Positions 47,178-54,862 of a stretch of 64,000 nucleotides of DNA are shown in pieces. The stretch is from positions 18,915 through 82,914 of IMG/VR virus record IMGVR_UViG_3300043313_002348. One strand, 5' to 3'. Source of the DNA: a virus. Below the pieces are notes generated by a model. It was not told the origin of the DNA and did not search any database. It saw nothing but the letters and a program-made list of their open reading frames with translations. The number at the start of each line of letters is the position of its first letter. Position 1 is the stretch's first letter. The position numbers were made by a program, and so were the translations under genes.

Positions 47178-47530
47178 CGGACGTCGACATGACCGCGTTT
47201 CAATCTAACGAGTTTGACAACGAGCTTAAGCGTCGGCAGGCCGAGGGGATCGGCGCGCGCTGTCGAGGGTGTGGCCTGTGGTGGTCCGGGACCAACACCG
47301 CGCACTGCTCGAGGTGTCACCAGACGTTCACAACGGTGTGGGGCTTCGACGCGCACCGGATCGGTGGCGACGACGACCGGGTGTGCGTGAACCCGGCGTT
47401 GATCCGCGACGGCGGGGAGCCTCTGCGTCTCGTCGAGCGTGGAGGCGCGCAGGCGTGGGCGCGTCCGATCGACGAGGCCGCACGCGACCGACTGGCCGCC
47501 TCGCGTCCCGGACGCACGCCGCAGGAGTGA
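47174..47530 (+). CDS. FDXHR-type zinc-binding protein, 118 aa
   Basis: CRGCGLWWSGTNTAHCSRCH followed by a FDAHR-type segment (WGFDAHRIGG) and a CVNPAL stretch matches the FDXHR family of small phage zinc proteins. The His of FDAHR is a likely ligand. The start is GTG in an overlap with the zinc-ribbon gene behind AAGGAG. A hairpin terminator follows. The function of the family is unknown. Confidence 0.75.
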   Translation: MTDVDMTAFQSNEFDNELKRRQAEGIGARCRGCGLWWSGTNTAHCSRCHQTFTTVWGFDAHRIGGDDDRVCVNPALIRDGGEPLRLVERGGAQAWARPIDEAARDRLAASRPGRTPQE

Positions 47531-47563
47531 GACGTCGAAACACGCCGAAGCCGCCACACGAGA

Positions 47564-47597
47564 AGCCCGCTAGTCGGTCGTATCGACTAGCGGGTTT
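47564..47597. terminator. Bidirectional terminator between convergent operons
   Basis: The stem CCCGCTAGTC/GACTAGCGGG with flanking A-rich and T-rich sides (GAAG and GTTTG) serves both the rightward small-gene operon and the leftward tail operon that ends at 47625. Confidence 0.82.
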
Positions 47598-47624
47598 GTG
47601 TGCCTGCTGCGTGTTAGCCAGGTG

Positions 47625-48737
47625 CTAGCTGGGTGCCGCTAGCCGATCAACTGACGCCACTACGGAGCTACGTCGACCGGTCTGGATGCGGTACGCCTCG
47701 TCCCACGCCTCGAGCCACCTCCACGCGTGATCGTCGAGCCGGAGGGTCTCCGCGACCTCACGACCCGCGTGTGATAGCTCGGCGCGTCGCGTCGGATCCC
47801 GCCGCAGGTCGCGGAGGACGCGGTACCAGTCCTTCGGTCGCTCGGCGAGGACCCCGCAACCTAGCTTGTGTAGTGCGGCGTACTCCGTTCGCGGTGAACC
47901 TACCCACGGAACACCCACGGCCGCAAGTTCAAGTGGTTTAAGCCAGCTCTTAGCACGGTTGAATCGTGTGTCCGCGAGGGGGGTGATTCCGATCCCGATC
48001 TTCGCGACCGCGGTCGGCCAGTCGAAGATGTTCGAGGCGCCACCGCCGGGAGGATCGTCCGGAAGCATGAACGCCCGGCCGCAGCCCTCGGGTCGACCGA
48101 CGATCCTAAATTCCGCTCCCTCGTTCACAAGTCTTGAAACCGCGGGTCCGACCACGTCGGGATCGTTCGGATGCGCGTGTAACATCGCCGGCCAAGCGAT
48201 CACGTCCGAGTCGTCGTGAGGTATCCCGAAGTAGTGAGGTGCCAGCACGTTCCGCAACACCGCTCCACGACCGTGCGGAGCGTAGATGCGAAGGAGAGCA
48301 GGTGAACTTACCGTCACAAGTGTCGCCTCCGCGCACGCGTCGTGCAGGTGCTGCCAGCCGTGAAGAAGTGGTTTGCCGAAGCCATCACGCTTACCCGAGG
48401 TCGACGGGTGAAGACCCGTGAAGGCGGGATTACTCGGATGTATGGACGTGAGGTCGTCGTCGATATCCACCACCGTGGCGATGCCTCGTTCACGTATGAA
48501 CCTAATGACGCCTGAGAGCCACTGATGTGTCACGCGCTGGAAGACCACCACGTCGACGTCTGGGGGTAGGTCGACGCTCTTCACTTCACCCGTGTGAGAG
48601 AGTCCTACGCGGACGCGGCGGTCTTCTTGCGGTATCACGGTAACGTCGTGACCCTGCCGGATGAGAGCTTCACCCGGCCAGATCAGCCTGTGGTAGCCGC
48701 AGCCCTGCTGGTCGGCCGGGTAGACGAGAACCCTCAC
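47625..48737 (-). CDS. GT-B glycosyltransferase, 370 aa
   Basis: The protein opens with VRVLVYPADQQGCGYHRLIW, as in phage GT-B enzymes. IATVVDIDDDLTSIHPSN (about 115) and AKIGIGITPLADTRFNRAKSWLKPLELAAVGVPWVGS (about 260) match the acceptor and nucleotide-sugar sides of the group-1 fold. The true start is the GTG behind GAGGTAGCTAC, although the frame runs on upstream. It lies at the end of the tail operon, so a virion protein or surface polymer is a likely acceptor. Confidence 0.78.
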   Translation of the reverse strand: MRVLVYPADQQGCGYHRLIWPGEALIRQGHDVTVIPQEDRRVRVGLSHTGEVKSVDLPPDVDVVVFQRVTHQWLSGVIRFIRERGIATVVDIDDDLTSIHPSNPAFTGLHPSTSGKRDGFGKPLLHGWQHLHDACAEATLVTVSSPALLRIYAPHGRGAVLRNVLAPHYFGIPHDDSDVIAWPAMLHAHPNDPDVVGPAVSRLVNEGAEFRIVGRPEGCGRAFMLPDDPPGGGASNIFDWPTAVAKIGIGITPLADTRFNRAKSWLKPLELAAVGVPWVGSPRTEYAALHKLGCGVLAERPKDWYRVLRDLRRDPTRRAELSHAGREVAETLRLDDHAWRWLEAWDEAYRIQTGRRSSVVASVDRLAAPS

Positions 48738-48741
48738 GTAG

Positions 48742-48993
48742 CTACCTCGTACTCTTGGCGCCCGTGGACTTCGTCGAGGACCTCGGTGCCTCCTTGGTGG
48801 GCTCGTCGGCCTTCGCCGGGGTCGACGTATCGGACGTCGGGGCGGTCGCCTTGGAGGAGGACTCAGCGGACTCCGGACGCGTGGTCTCGAGCTCACTCAC
48901 ACGTCGCTCCAGCTCGTTCACGACTTTGGTGAACTCGTCGCGGAGCTCGGTAAGTGCGTTACTTATCCTCATATCGATTCCCACTTCGGTCAC
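48742..48993 (-). CDS. Coiled-coil and acidic linker protein, 83 aa
   Basis: The first 40 residues form a strong heptad pattern (RISNALTELRDEFTKVVNEL, ERRVSELE), and the rest is a Ser/Thr/Pro/Lys-rich tail. The GTG start has GAGGGAGA in front. Such proteins often form oligomeric adaptors. It lies between the two sugar/methyl enzymes of the tail operon. Confidence 0.65.
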   Translation of the reverse strand: MTEVGIDMRISNALTELRDEFTKVVNELERRVSELETTRPESAESSSKATAPTSDTSTPAKADEPTKEAPRSSTKSTGAKSTR

Positions 48994-49017
48994 TCTCCCT
49001 CACTAGGTGGATCTTCT

Positions 49018-49611
49018 TCACATCCGAGTAACGTGTGCCGTCCAGATCCCGTACAGGTACGGCTCGCCGTACGGCCGCGAGTCGACCTCGTCCGTCTTCA
49101 CAACCGTGAAATCTACTCTCTGTAACATCTTCGTCACGTCGTTCGCGGACCACGCCCAGTAGTGCTCGGCGTTCGTGTCGTTCCAGTTCTCGACCGGGGT
49201 GCTGAGCACGAGCCACCGGGTGACGTCGTGAACCTGTCTTAAGACTGCCTCGGGATCGTCGAGGTGTTCGATCGTCTCGCCGCAGACGAAGAGATTCACC
49301 TGCGACAGGCGATCGACCGTCCGCTCGATCGGACCTACGTATGGGTAACCCGGCGCGAAGTCACCGAGGATGACGTGCACGTCGGAGTTGCACTCGGCCG
49401 CGATCGTCCGCGCCACGTGACCGTTGCCACAGGAGAGATCCGCAATCGACGTGATAGGTTCACCGGCGCGGACGAGCGCGACGCCGTGATCGATCATCTT
49501 CTGCACACGCTCACCGTGACCACGTCCGTAGAGGTTGTGATCGTGAGGTTGCGCGTACAGGGTGGCGAGGACGTCGTCCGACCACCTCGGGCGGAGTCGG
49601 GTAGGTGTCAC
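49018..49611 (-). CDS. Class I SAM-dependent methyltransferase, 197 aa
   Basis: IADLSCGNGHVARTIA (about 55-70) is the SAM-binding motif I, and LFVCGETIEHLDDPEAVL (about 107-124) contains motif II with the EHLxD typical of UbiE/MenG-like small-molecule and sugar methyltransferases. It overlaps the next gene by four bases. With the neighbouring glycosyltransferases it probably modifies a sugar or virion component. Confidence 0.8.
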   Translation of the reverse strand: MTPTRLRPRWSDDVLATLYAQPHDHNLYGRGHGERVQKMIDHGVALVRAGEPITSIADLSCGNGHVARTIAAECNSDVHVILGDFAPGYPYVGPIERTVDRLSQVNLFVCGETIEHLDDPEAVLRQVHDVTRWLVLSTPVENWNDTNAEHYWAWSANDVTKMLQRVDFTVVKTDEVDSRPYGEPYLYGIWTAHVTRM

Positions 49612-50312
49612 CTTCTCACAACCGAACGGTCGTGACCGCGCAGCTCGATCGCCGGGATCGCCTCAGGGAAGTGTCGACCAACAACATCCTTGCGGACGTA
49701 CGTGAGTAGGCCGTGATACCGCTGCGCGTCGTAGTAGAGACACGGATCATCACTCATACCCGCGTCACGATCCCACCGCCAGCGAATGAAGCGAAATAGA
49801 TCACGTCTGAGCATCACGTACGCGGCCGTGGCCATATGCTCCTCGACCGGGTAGTTGGGATACCTCTCCCGCTGCCACGGACCCGTGAGGCAGTAGGTGG
49901 AGCACTCACCACCCACGATCGGGTGATCCATCTCGACGAGCTTCGGGATCGTGTCCTCTTGCGGTAGGAGGTCCGCGGCGAGGAATAGGAGATGTGAGTA
50001 GTCACCCTCGCAGGCGCGATCTGTGACGAGGTTCTGACCCATCGTGATATGCCGCAGGCGGTTCGCCGTGGTAACCTCGGTGCGCCCGTCGTCGAGGCTG
50101 AACGTCCACCACGACCCGTTCACCTCGCGGAGGCGCTCGAGTAGCGGTGCGAACGGCTCGAGTCCTCGCGCGTCCACCTCGATCGCGGCGAAGAAGTCAA
50201 CGCCGTCGGGCCACGACTCTCGCATCTTCTCCGCGCGCCGCAGCCACGAGGACCAGGTGAACTCGTTGTCCATGACGTACGCGGCGAGCGTCGTCCCCAC
50301 CAGAACACGCAC
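49608..50312 (-). CDS. GT-A-like glycosyltransferase, 234 aa
   Basis: An N-terminal MRVLVGTTLAAYVMDNEFTW, then HLLFLAADLLPQEDTIPKLV (a DxD-like metal site near 105-110) and HPIVGGECSTYCL fit small phage GT-A enzymes. The acceptor is unknown. It is the first of the enzyme genes after the tail proteins, with nine bases between. Confidence 0.6.
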   Translation of the reverse strand: MRVLVGTTLAAYVMDNEFTWSSWLRRAEKMRESWPDGVDFFAAIEVDARGLEPFAPLLERLREVNGSWWTFSLDDGRTEVTTANRLRHITMGQNLVTDRACEGDYSHLLFLAADLLPQEDTIPKLVEMDHPIVGGECSTYCLTGPWQRERYPNYPVEEHMATAAYVMLRRDLFRFIRWRWDRDAGMSDDPCLYYDAQRYHGLLTYVRKDVVGRHFPEAIPAIELRGHDRSVVRR

Positions 50313-50320
50313 GTGACCTC

Positions 50321-51037
50321 CTACGGGATTCCCATGCAGTACGCGTCTAGCGTAACGGGGGTAGCCGTCTCGGGTGCTCGTATGGACACCTCACCGCCAC
50401 CGGCGATGCGGACGATCGAGGCACCTACGATCAGGCTACCACTCGATGCCGCGGTGAAGTAGCCGTAACCGTGACACGCTTGCTCACCACCGCCACCCGC
50501 GATCGAACTAAATCCTACGGTACCACCCACCTGCGTGCTCGCCGTCGTCGGGTTACTGGGCGCGCCCGAGATGGCACTGGTCCGGAGACGTTGAGCCCAC
50601 GCGGTCGCGTTCACGCTGACGTCGATGCGCCCGTGGAGTTCAACCTTGTACTTAAGACCCTGTATGACGGGAACCGATAGCCACATGTCAGTGTCAAACG
50701 TCTCAGCTCCCGCGACCGTGGTGAAGGTGTTCGCACCTACACTCTGCTTCAGCCACGTCACCGTCCCGTACAGTGAATTGTGACCACCGATCACGAGTAA
50801 GTCAGTGTCGTTCTGGAGCACCCACACCGTGTCGTTAACCGTAGGTAGGTAGCCACCGCGCATGAAGGCGACACCGAGGACCGGGTTTGAGTCGTCACCT
50901 CCGAGTGAGATGTCACACGTGGACGTCGAGACGCTCACGTTGAGGACGACCGCCTGGCGGATCCGTGCGTAGACCTGCGGGCTTCCCACCAGTGCTTGAG
51001 AGAGCTCGTGGTGTATCCGCTGTAGGCTGGACGTCAC
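50321..51037 (-). CDS. Minor tail protein, 238 aa
   Basis: An N-terminal helix (LQRIHHELSQALVGSPQVY) precedes a small beta-barrel (VNDTVWVLQNDTDLLVIGGH) and a C-terminal beta domain rich in Gly, Ser and Thr. This is the layout of actinophage minor tail or baseplate hub extensions. It overlaps the next gene start by four bases. Assigned from position and composition. Confidence 0.68.
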   Translation of the reverse strand: MTSSLQRIHHELSQALVGSPQVYARIRQAVVLNVSVSTSTCDISLGGDDSNPVLGVAFMRGGYLPTVNDTVWVLQNDTDLLVIGGHNSLYGTVTWLKQSVGANTFTTVAGAETFDTDMWLSVPVIQGLKYKVELHGRIDVSVNATAWAQRLRTSAISGAPSNPTTASTQVGGTVGFSSIAGGGGEQACHGYGYFTAASSGSLIVGASIVRIAGGGEVSIRAPETATPVTLDAYCMGIP

Positions 51038-52182
51038 GTCACTGTCACCACCAGCCGGGCGCGCGTCGTCAATGACATGCTCTGTGAGCCGCGCACGGGA
51101 ACCTCGAGCGTGTCGAGGATGAAGTACTGGGCGATGCCGCGCGATGTAGACGCCACGTACACGATGTCACCGGTGTCCAGCGCCGGGTGTCCCCACGAAC
51201 TGAAGTTCACCTGCTGCGCGATGCCTAGTTGCGCCTGCAGCTCCTTAAGGGCGCGCGCCTCGGCCTGCGCCTTCGACGCTACCTTCGAGTCCGTGATGAT
51301 CGGCATCGGACGCTTACCGAACGGACCCCCATACCTAGTCACACTCGTCGGCTCGAGGTCACGTACGGTCGCTCTCACGGGTGCCGTCAGCGACGTGTTC
51401 TCACCCGTCACCGTGACGGAGTTGTAGTTCTCGCCGGTCCACGTCTGGATAGGACCCGGCAGTAGCATGCTAGTGGCGCTTGAGTCGTCGAACGACCACG
51501 CTACCGGGTCAGAAATGGGATCCGGTTCGGGTTTCATCTGCGCGACGCCCATCGGATCGAAGAAGAGTCTCATACCGATGTTTGCCGCGAGGTCTTGCGC
51601 GACACCCCACGGATTCGTGTTCGGGTCATAGGTCATTAACGCGGTAACCTCGCCCGTGGTGGGGAAGTTGTACGTGACGTCAGGGTACGCGGTGGTAATG
51701 ATGCTGGTGACGGCTGTAACCACGTCCGTGCCCGCCGCGATCGTGAACGTGTCCTCGAAGAGCGCCCCCTCCACGATCCACGCGCGGTCGTAAACGTGAT
51801 CAAGTACGATCTGGCCGGACTGTGTCTGCACGGCTGTGAAACGAAACGTTCCCAGAGGAACGTACTCGCGGTCGGTTCCGCTCAACACCTCCGTCGCGGT
51901 AGCGTCACGGTAGATCAAGCCGCGCCAGAGCCGCAGTTGGCGACCCACAGGTATGAGTAGGTCGTTGATCGCGTCGGGTGTAAGAGTGCCGTCGCGATCC
52001 ACGAGTGTGAGTCGCGCCGAGCGCTGCACGGCCGACCGTGACACACTTACGACACCGTCGACGACGACTCCCATGTCGGTGAGGTCGGCGATCACCTGAT
52101 CATCTTGAATGATCTCAACCTTCTGCAACACCGTATGACTATAGGGTAGTGAGTCCGCGAACCTCGACGAGATCGGCCACAC
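51034..52182 (-). CDS. Minor tail/baseplate protein (DUF5047-like), 382 aa
   Basis: The first 130 residues (HTVLQKVEIIQDDQVIADL, then SVSRSAVQRSARLTLVDRDG) match the DUF5047-type N-terminus found in actinophage minor tail proteins. The middle has VAQDLAANIGMRLFFDPMGV, as in hub proteins of long-tailed phages. It probably sits at the tail tip beneath the receptor-binding parts. Confidence 0.78.
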   Translation of the reverse strand: MWPISSRFADSLPYSHTVLQKVEIIQDDQVIADLTDMGVVVDGVVSVSRSAVQRSARLTLVDRDGTLTPDAINDLLIPVGRQLRLWRGLIYRDATATEVLSGTDREYVPLGTFRFTAVQTQSGQIVLDHVYDRAWIVEGALFEDTFTIAAGTDVVTAVTSIITTAYPDVTYNFPTTGEVTALMTYDPNTNPWGVAQDLAANIGMRLFFDPMGVAQMKPEPDPISDPVAWSFDDSSATSMLLPGPIQTWTGENYNSVTVTGENTSLTAPVRATVRDLEPTSVTRYGGPFGKRPMPIITDSKVASKAQAEARALKELQAQLGIAQQVNFSSWGHPALDTGDIVYVASTSRGIAQYFILDTLEVPVRGSQSMSLTTRARLVVTVT

Positions 52183-52183
52183 G

Positions 52184-54862
52184 TCAAACCGCCGGAGCCT
52201 GGACGATGCGGCCGGTCCACGTGTACTTAAAGATCGCGGGTCGTAGTCGCGTGACCGGGTAGTCCGTGACGCGGACGTACCACTGCCCGCCGTCCGCCCA
52301 CTTAATTAAGACACCCGTGTTGGTGCGTATGAGCTGATCAAGTCGAAGGAGCTCCTCGTTGCTGGCCGCAACCACCGAGAGGCTGACCTGGTGCCCGAGC
52401 CAGTCACGCAGGAAGACCGGGTCGTCATCCCGACCGAGTGGGTGAAACTCCGCGAAGTCCTCAACCGGTGACTGCACGTCGTTGTACTGAACGCTCACCA
52501 CATACGAACGCTCAGGCTGTAGTGGATCTAAGATCAGTGAGGCTGTCGGCGCGTTTAAGTAGATGACACCGAAGACACTCGGGTTTGACGCGATCGTCAC
52601 ACCACCGACCGTCACACTCTGTCGCATTCGGTAGTACACAGGTCTCGCTGGAGGAATCTCGTAGTCGCTAAACGTGATGGTCTGACCGAGGTCGTAGCCG
52701 AACGGTAGGCCGACGGTCTGCGCCTGGTCGACGAAGCGCACCGGCTTCCACACGATAGGACCACCTCGACCTACGTGATCGTCGGTCGCGGTTGAGCCGA
52801 GCCAGAAGCCTACGCGTGTCACGTAGATGCCGACCGGCTGCGCTGACGTGTGGTTAGTGAACACGCCGCGCGCCGAGGTAGCGAGCGCCGTCGCGACGCC
52901 GGTTACGATCACCTGCTGAGGTGTCGTCGTCAGTGTGACAACACTGCCGGTCGAGGTGCCACGTACCGTGGTCGCGTCGTCAGCCATCCAGTCGATCTTA
53001 GGTGTCATGTCTACGGTGCCGGTGACGGTCCACGCCCAGAACGACAACACGTGTTGAAACCCGGCTAACGCCGGGAACTGCCAGTCACCGTCGTAGGCAC
53101 CCGCGTACGCCCACGAACCGATGAGTAGACTCGCGGCCGCCGCGCTGCGCGGTGACCAGAGGATCGCACCTGACGGCTGGTTGTCGTGTGTGCCGTTGCA
53201 GGGAAGACCCGCGACACCTACACCACGCTGGAGGTTGTTTATGATCGGCTGGTAAATGATCTTATCTAGGCCGGCGTCGTCGACGACGCGGAACCCGTAC
53301 GTGGCGGTACGAAGTTCGGATCCCCCGGAAGCGACCTGCGACGACGCCCAGTTGTACGCTTGACCACGTATGTTATCGATGCGCTCACCACGCTCGAGTG
53401 TGATGACTTGCGTCGTGCTGTTACCTCCTACCGTCCACGTCGTACTCGAACCGATCATTAAGCTGACCTTGTCGACGCGGTGTAACTCGGCCGCGCCACC
53501 GGTCGCGGCGACGTTGACTCGTATCACCGCGCTGACGGCGTTCGAGGGTGATGTGAACGTCGCGCTAGCTTGCGTGTATCCAGCGTTCGTGTCGGTGACA
53601 GCGACACCCATGTCGGTCTGGATGGTCGCACCCGCTCCGTTCAGCCACCGGATACCGACGGTGCAGGATCGTCCCGTGGTGCCGGCGCGGAACGACGCGA
53701 GCGCGGTGTACTGCGTCCCACCTTTAACGTGGTAACCAATGGTAGGATCTTGACCACTGGTCGCGGACATGGCACCCGCAGCGGTTGAGCTAAGTTGTAG
53801 TGACCACGAGCCGTCCGCCGCGTCCGTACTCACGCGCGAGATCGAGCAGTTAGTCTCGGCGGTCCACTGGTTCACCGACGTCTCGAACGAGGCCGTGTCG
53901 GCGGTCAGTAAGTTAAGCGGTGCGGTTGCGGTAATGACAGCTCGGTAGCCAGGGGGTCCACCGGTAGCGGTAAGACTGATGAACGGTGTCGGCGGTGGGG
54001 TGAGTGCGATCGTAAACGCGCTCGACAGCGCCCACGGCGAGAACCAGTCGTCACCGTTGAAGTCCTGTGCTGCCTGCACGTACGCCTTGTAGGTAGTGCC
54101 GTTCACGAGGTCCACACCGACCGTGATCGTCGCCGCGTCGCCGGCGAGGATCGTCGAGTCCCACGTCGCTACGGATGTGCTAGGATCGAATCCCGTCGTA
54201 CCATACTGCGCCGAACTGAAGATCTTAACCCGGTAGGCGACCTGCTGGTCGCCGTCCGCGTTCGCGTTGAAAGACCACGTGATCGTCGGCCTCGTCGTGG
54301 TAGTGTGACCACTCTCGACGACACCGGTGACCGTAGGTTGGTCACGCACGTCCACGTCGAAGTACAACTCACTCACACGGACGTTCTGGTGACCCGTTCC
54401 GAGAGAGTACCAGAACGAGAGAAACGCCCACGTCGACTCGACGAGCGTCTCGGTCCACTCGGTACCGTGCCCACTCTGCGGGTGGGTGCGCCAAACACCC
54501 GTGAACTGCGTGAAGGACGTCGAGTTTGCGGTCTGCACCTTCTCGATGAAGGTATCTGAGCTGTCAGAGAGCCGGGTACTCAAGCCCAGCGTCGAGGCGT
54601 GACCTCCGTCAGCCGCGTTCTGCCGGATCCGCGCGCGGTAGCGCACCTGCTTAATCCGTTGAGTCGCCGAGACCGTCAGCGTCGCGGTGGGAAATCGGAC
54701 GAACGCCTTGCAGTTCGGATAGTTGGACCCGGTGGTACCGACGACGTACGTCGCGTCGTCGTCCGGACTGTCGTCGATGAGTGACCACATCGCCGCGCCG
54801 GCCGAGAGTGTCATATTCGTCTTCGAGATGTCGCCACTCGGACGCAAGGTGGTGACCGTCAT
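52184..54862 (-). CDS. Large minor tail protein with fibronectin-III and carbohydrate-binding-like domains, 892 aa
   Basis: About residues 185-290 form an Fn3-like module (TRPTITWSFNANADGDQQVA). About 310-470 resemble a carbohydrate-binding jelly roll (FETSVNQWTAETNCSISRVS, GYTQASATFT). A second such module spans about 545-690, followed by a C-terminal domain typical of phage tail tips. It is a candidate receptor-binding protein. It lies directly downstream of the tape measure gene, as in other siphoviruses. Confidence 0.75.
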   Translation of the reverse strand: MTVTTLRPSGDISKTNMTLSAGAAMWSLIDDSPDDDATYVVGTTGSNYPNCKAFVRFPTATLTVSATQRIKQVRYRARIRQNAADGGHASTLGLSTRLSDSSDTFIEKVQTANSTSFTQFTGVWRTHPQSGHGTEWTETLVESTWAFLSFWYSLGTGHQNVRVSELYFDVDVRDQPTVTGVVESGHTTTTRPTITWSFNANADGDQQVAYRVKIFSSAQYGTTGFDPSTSVATWDSTILAGDAATITVGVDLVNGTTYKAYVQAAQDFNGDDWFSPWALSSAFTIALTPPPTPFISLTATGGPPGYRAVITATAPLNLLTADTASFETSVNQWTAETNCSISRVSTDAADGSWSLQLSSTAAGAMSATSGQDPTIGYHVKGGTQYTALASFRAGTTGRSCTVGIRWLNGAGATIQTDMGVAVTDTNAGYTQASATFTSPSNAVSAVIRVNVAATGGAAELHRVDKVSLMIGSSTTWTVGGNSTTQVITLERGERIDNIRGQAYNWASSQVASGGSELRTATYGFRVVDDAGLDKIIYQPIINNLQRGVGVAGLPCNGTHDNQPSGAILWSPRSAAAASLLIGSWAYAGAYDGDWQFPALAGFQHVLSFWAWTVTGTVDMTPKIDWMADDATTVRGTSTGSVVTLTTTPQQVIVTGVATALATSARGVFTNHTSAQPVGIYVTRVGFWLGSTATDDHVGRGGPIVWKPVRFVDQAQTVGLPFGYDLGQTITFSDYEIPPARPVYYRMRQSVTVGGVTIASNPSVFGVIYLNAPTASLILDPLQPERSYVVSVQYNDVQSPVEDFAEFHPLGRDDDPVFLRDWLGHQVSLSVVAASNEELLRLDQLIRTNTGVLIKWADGGQWYVRVTDYPVTRLRPAIFKYTWTGRIVQAPAV

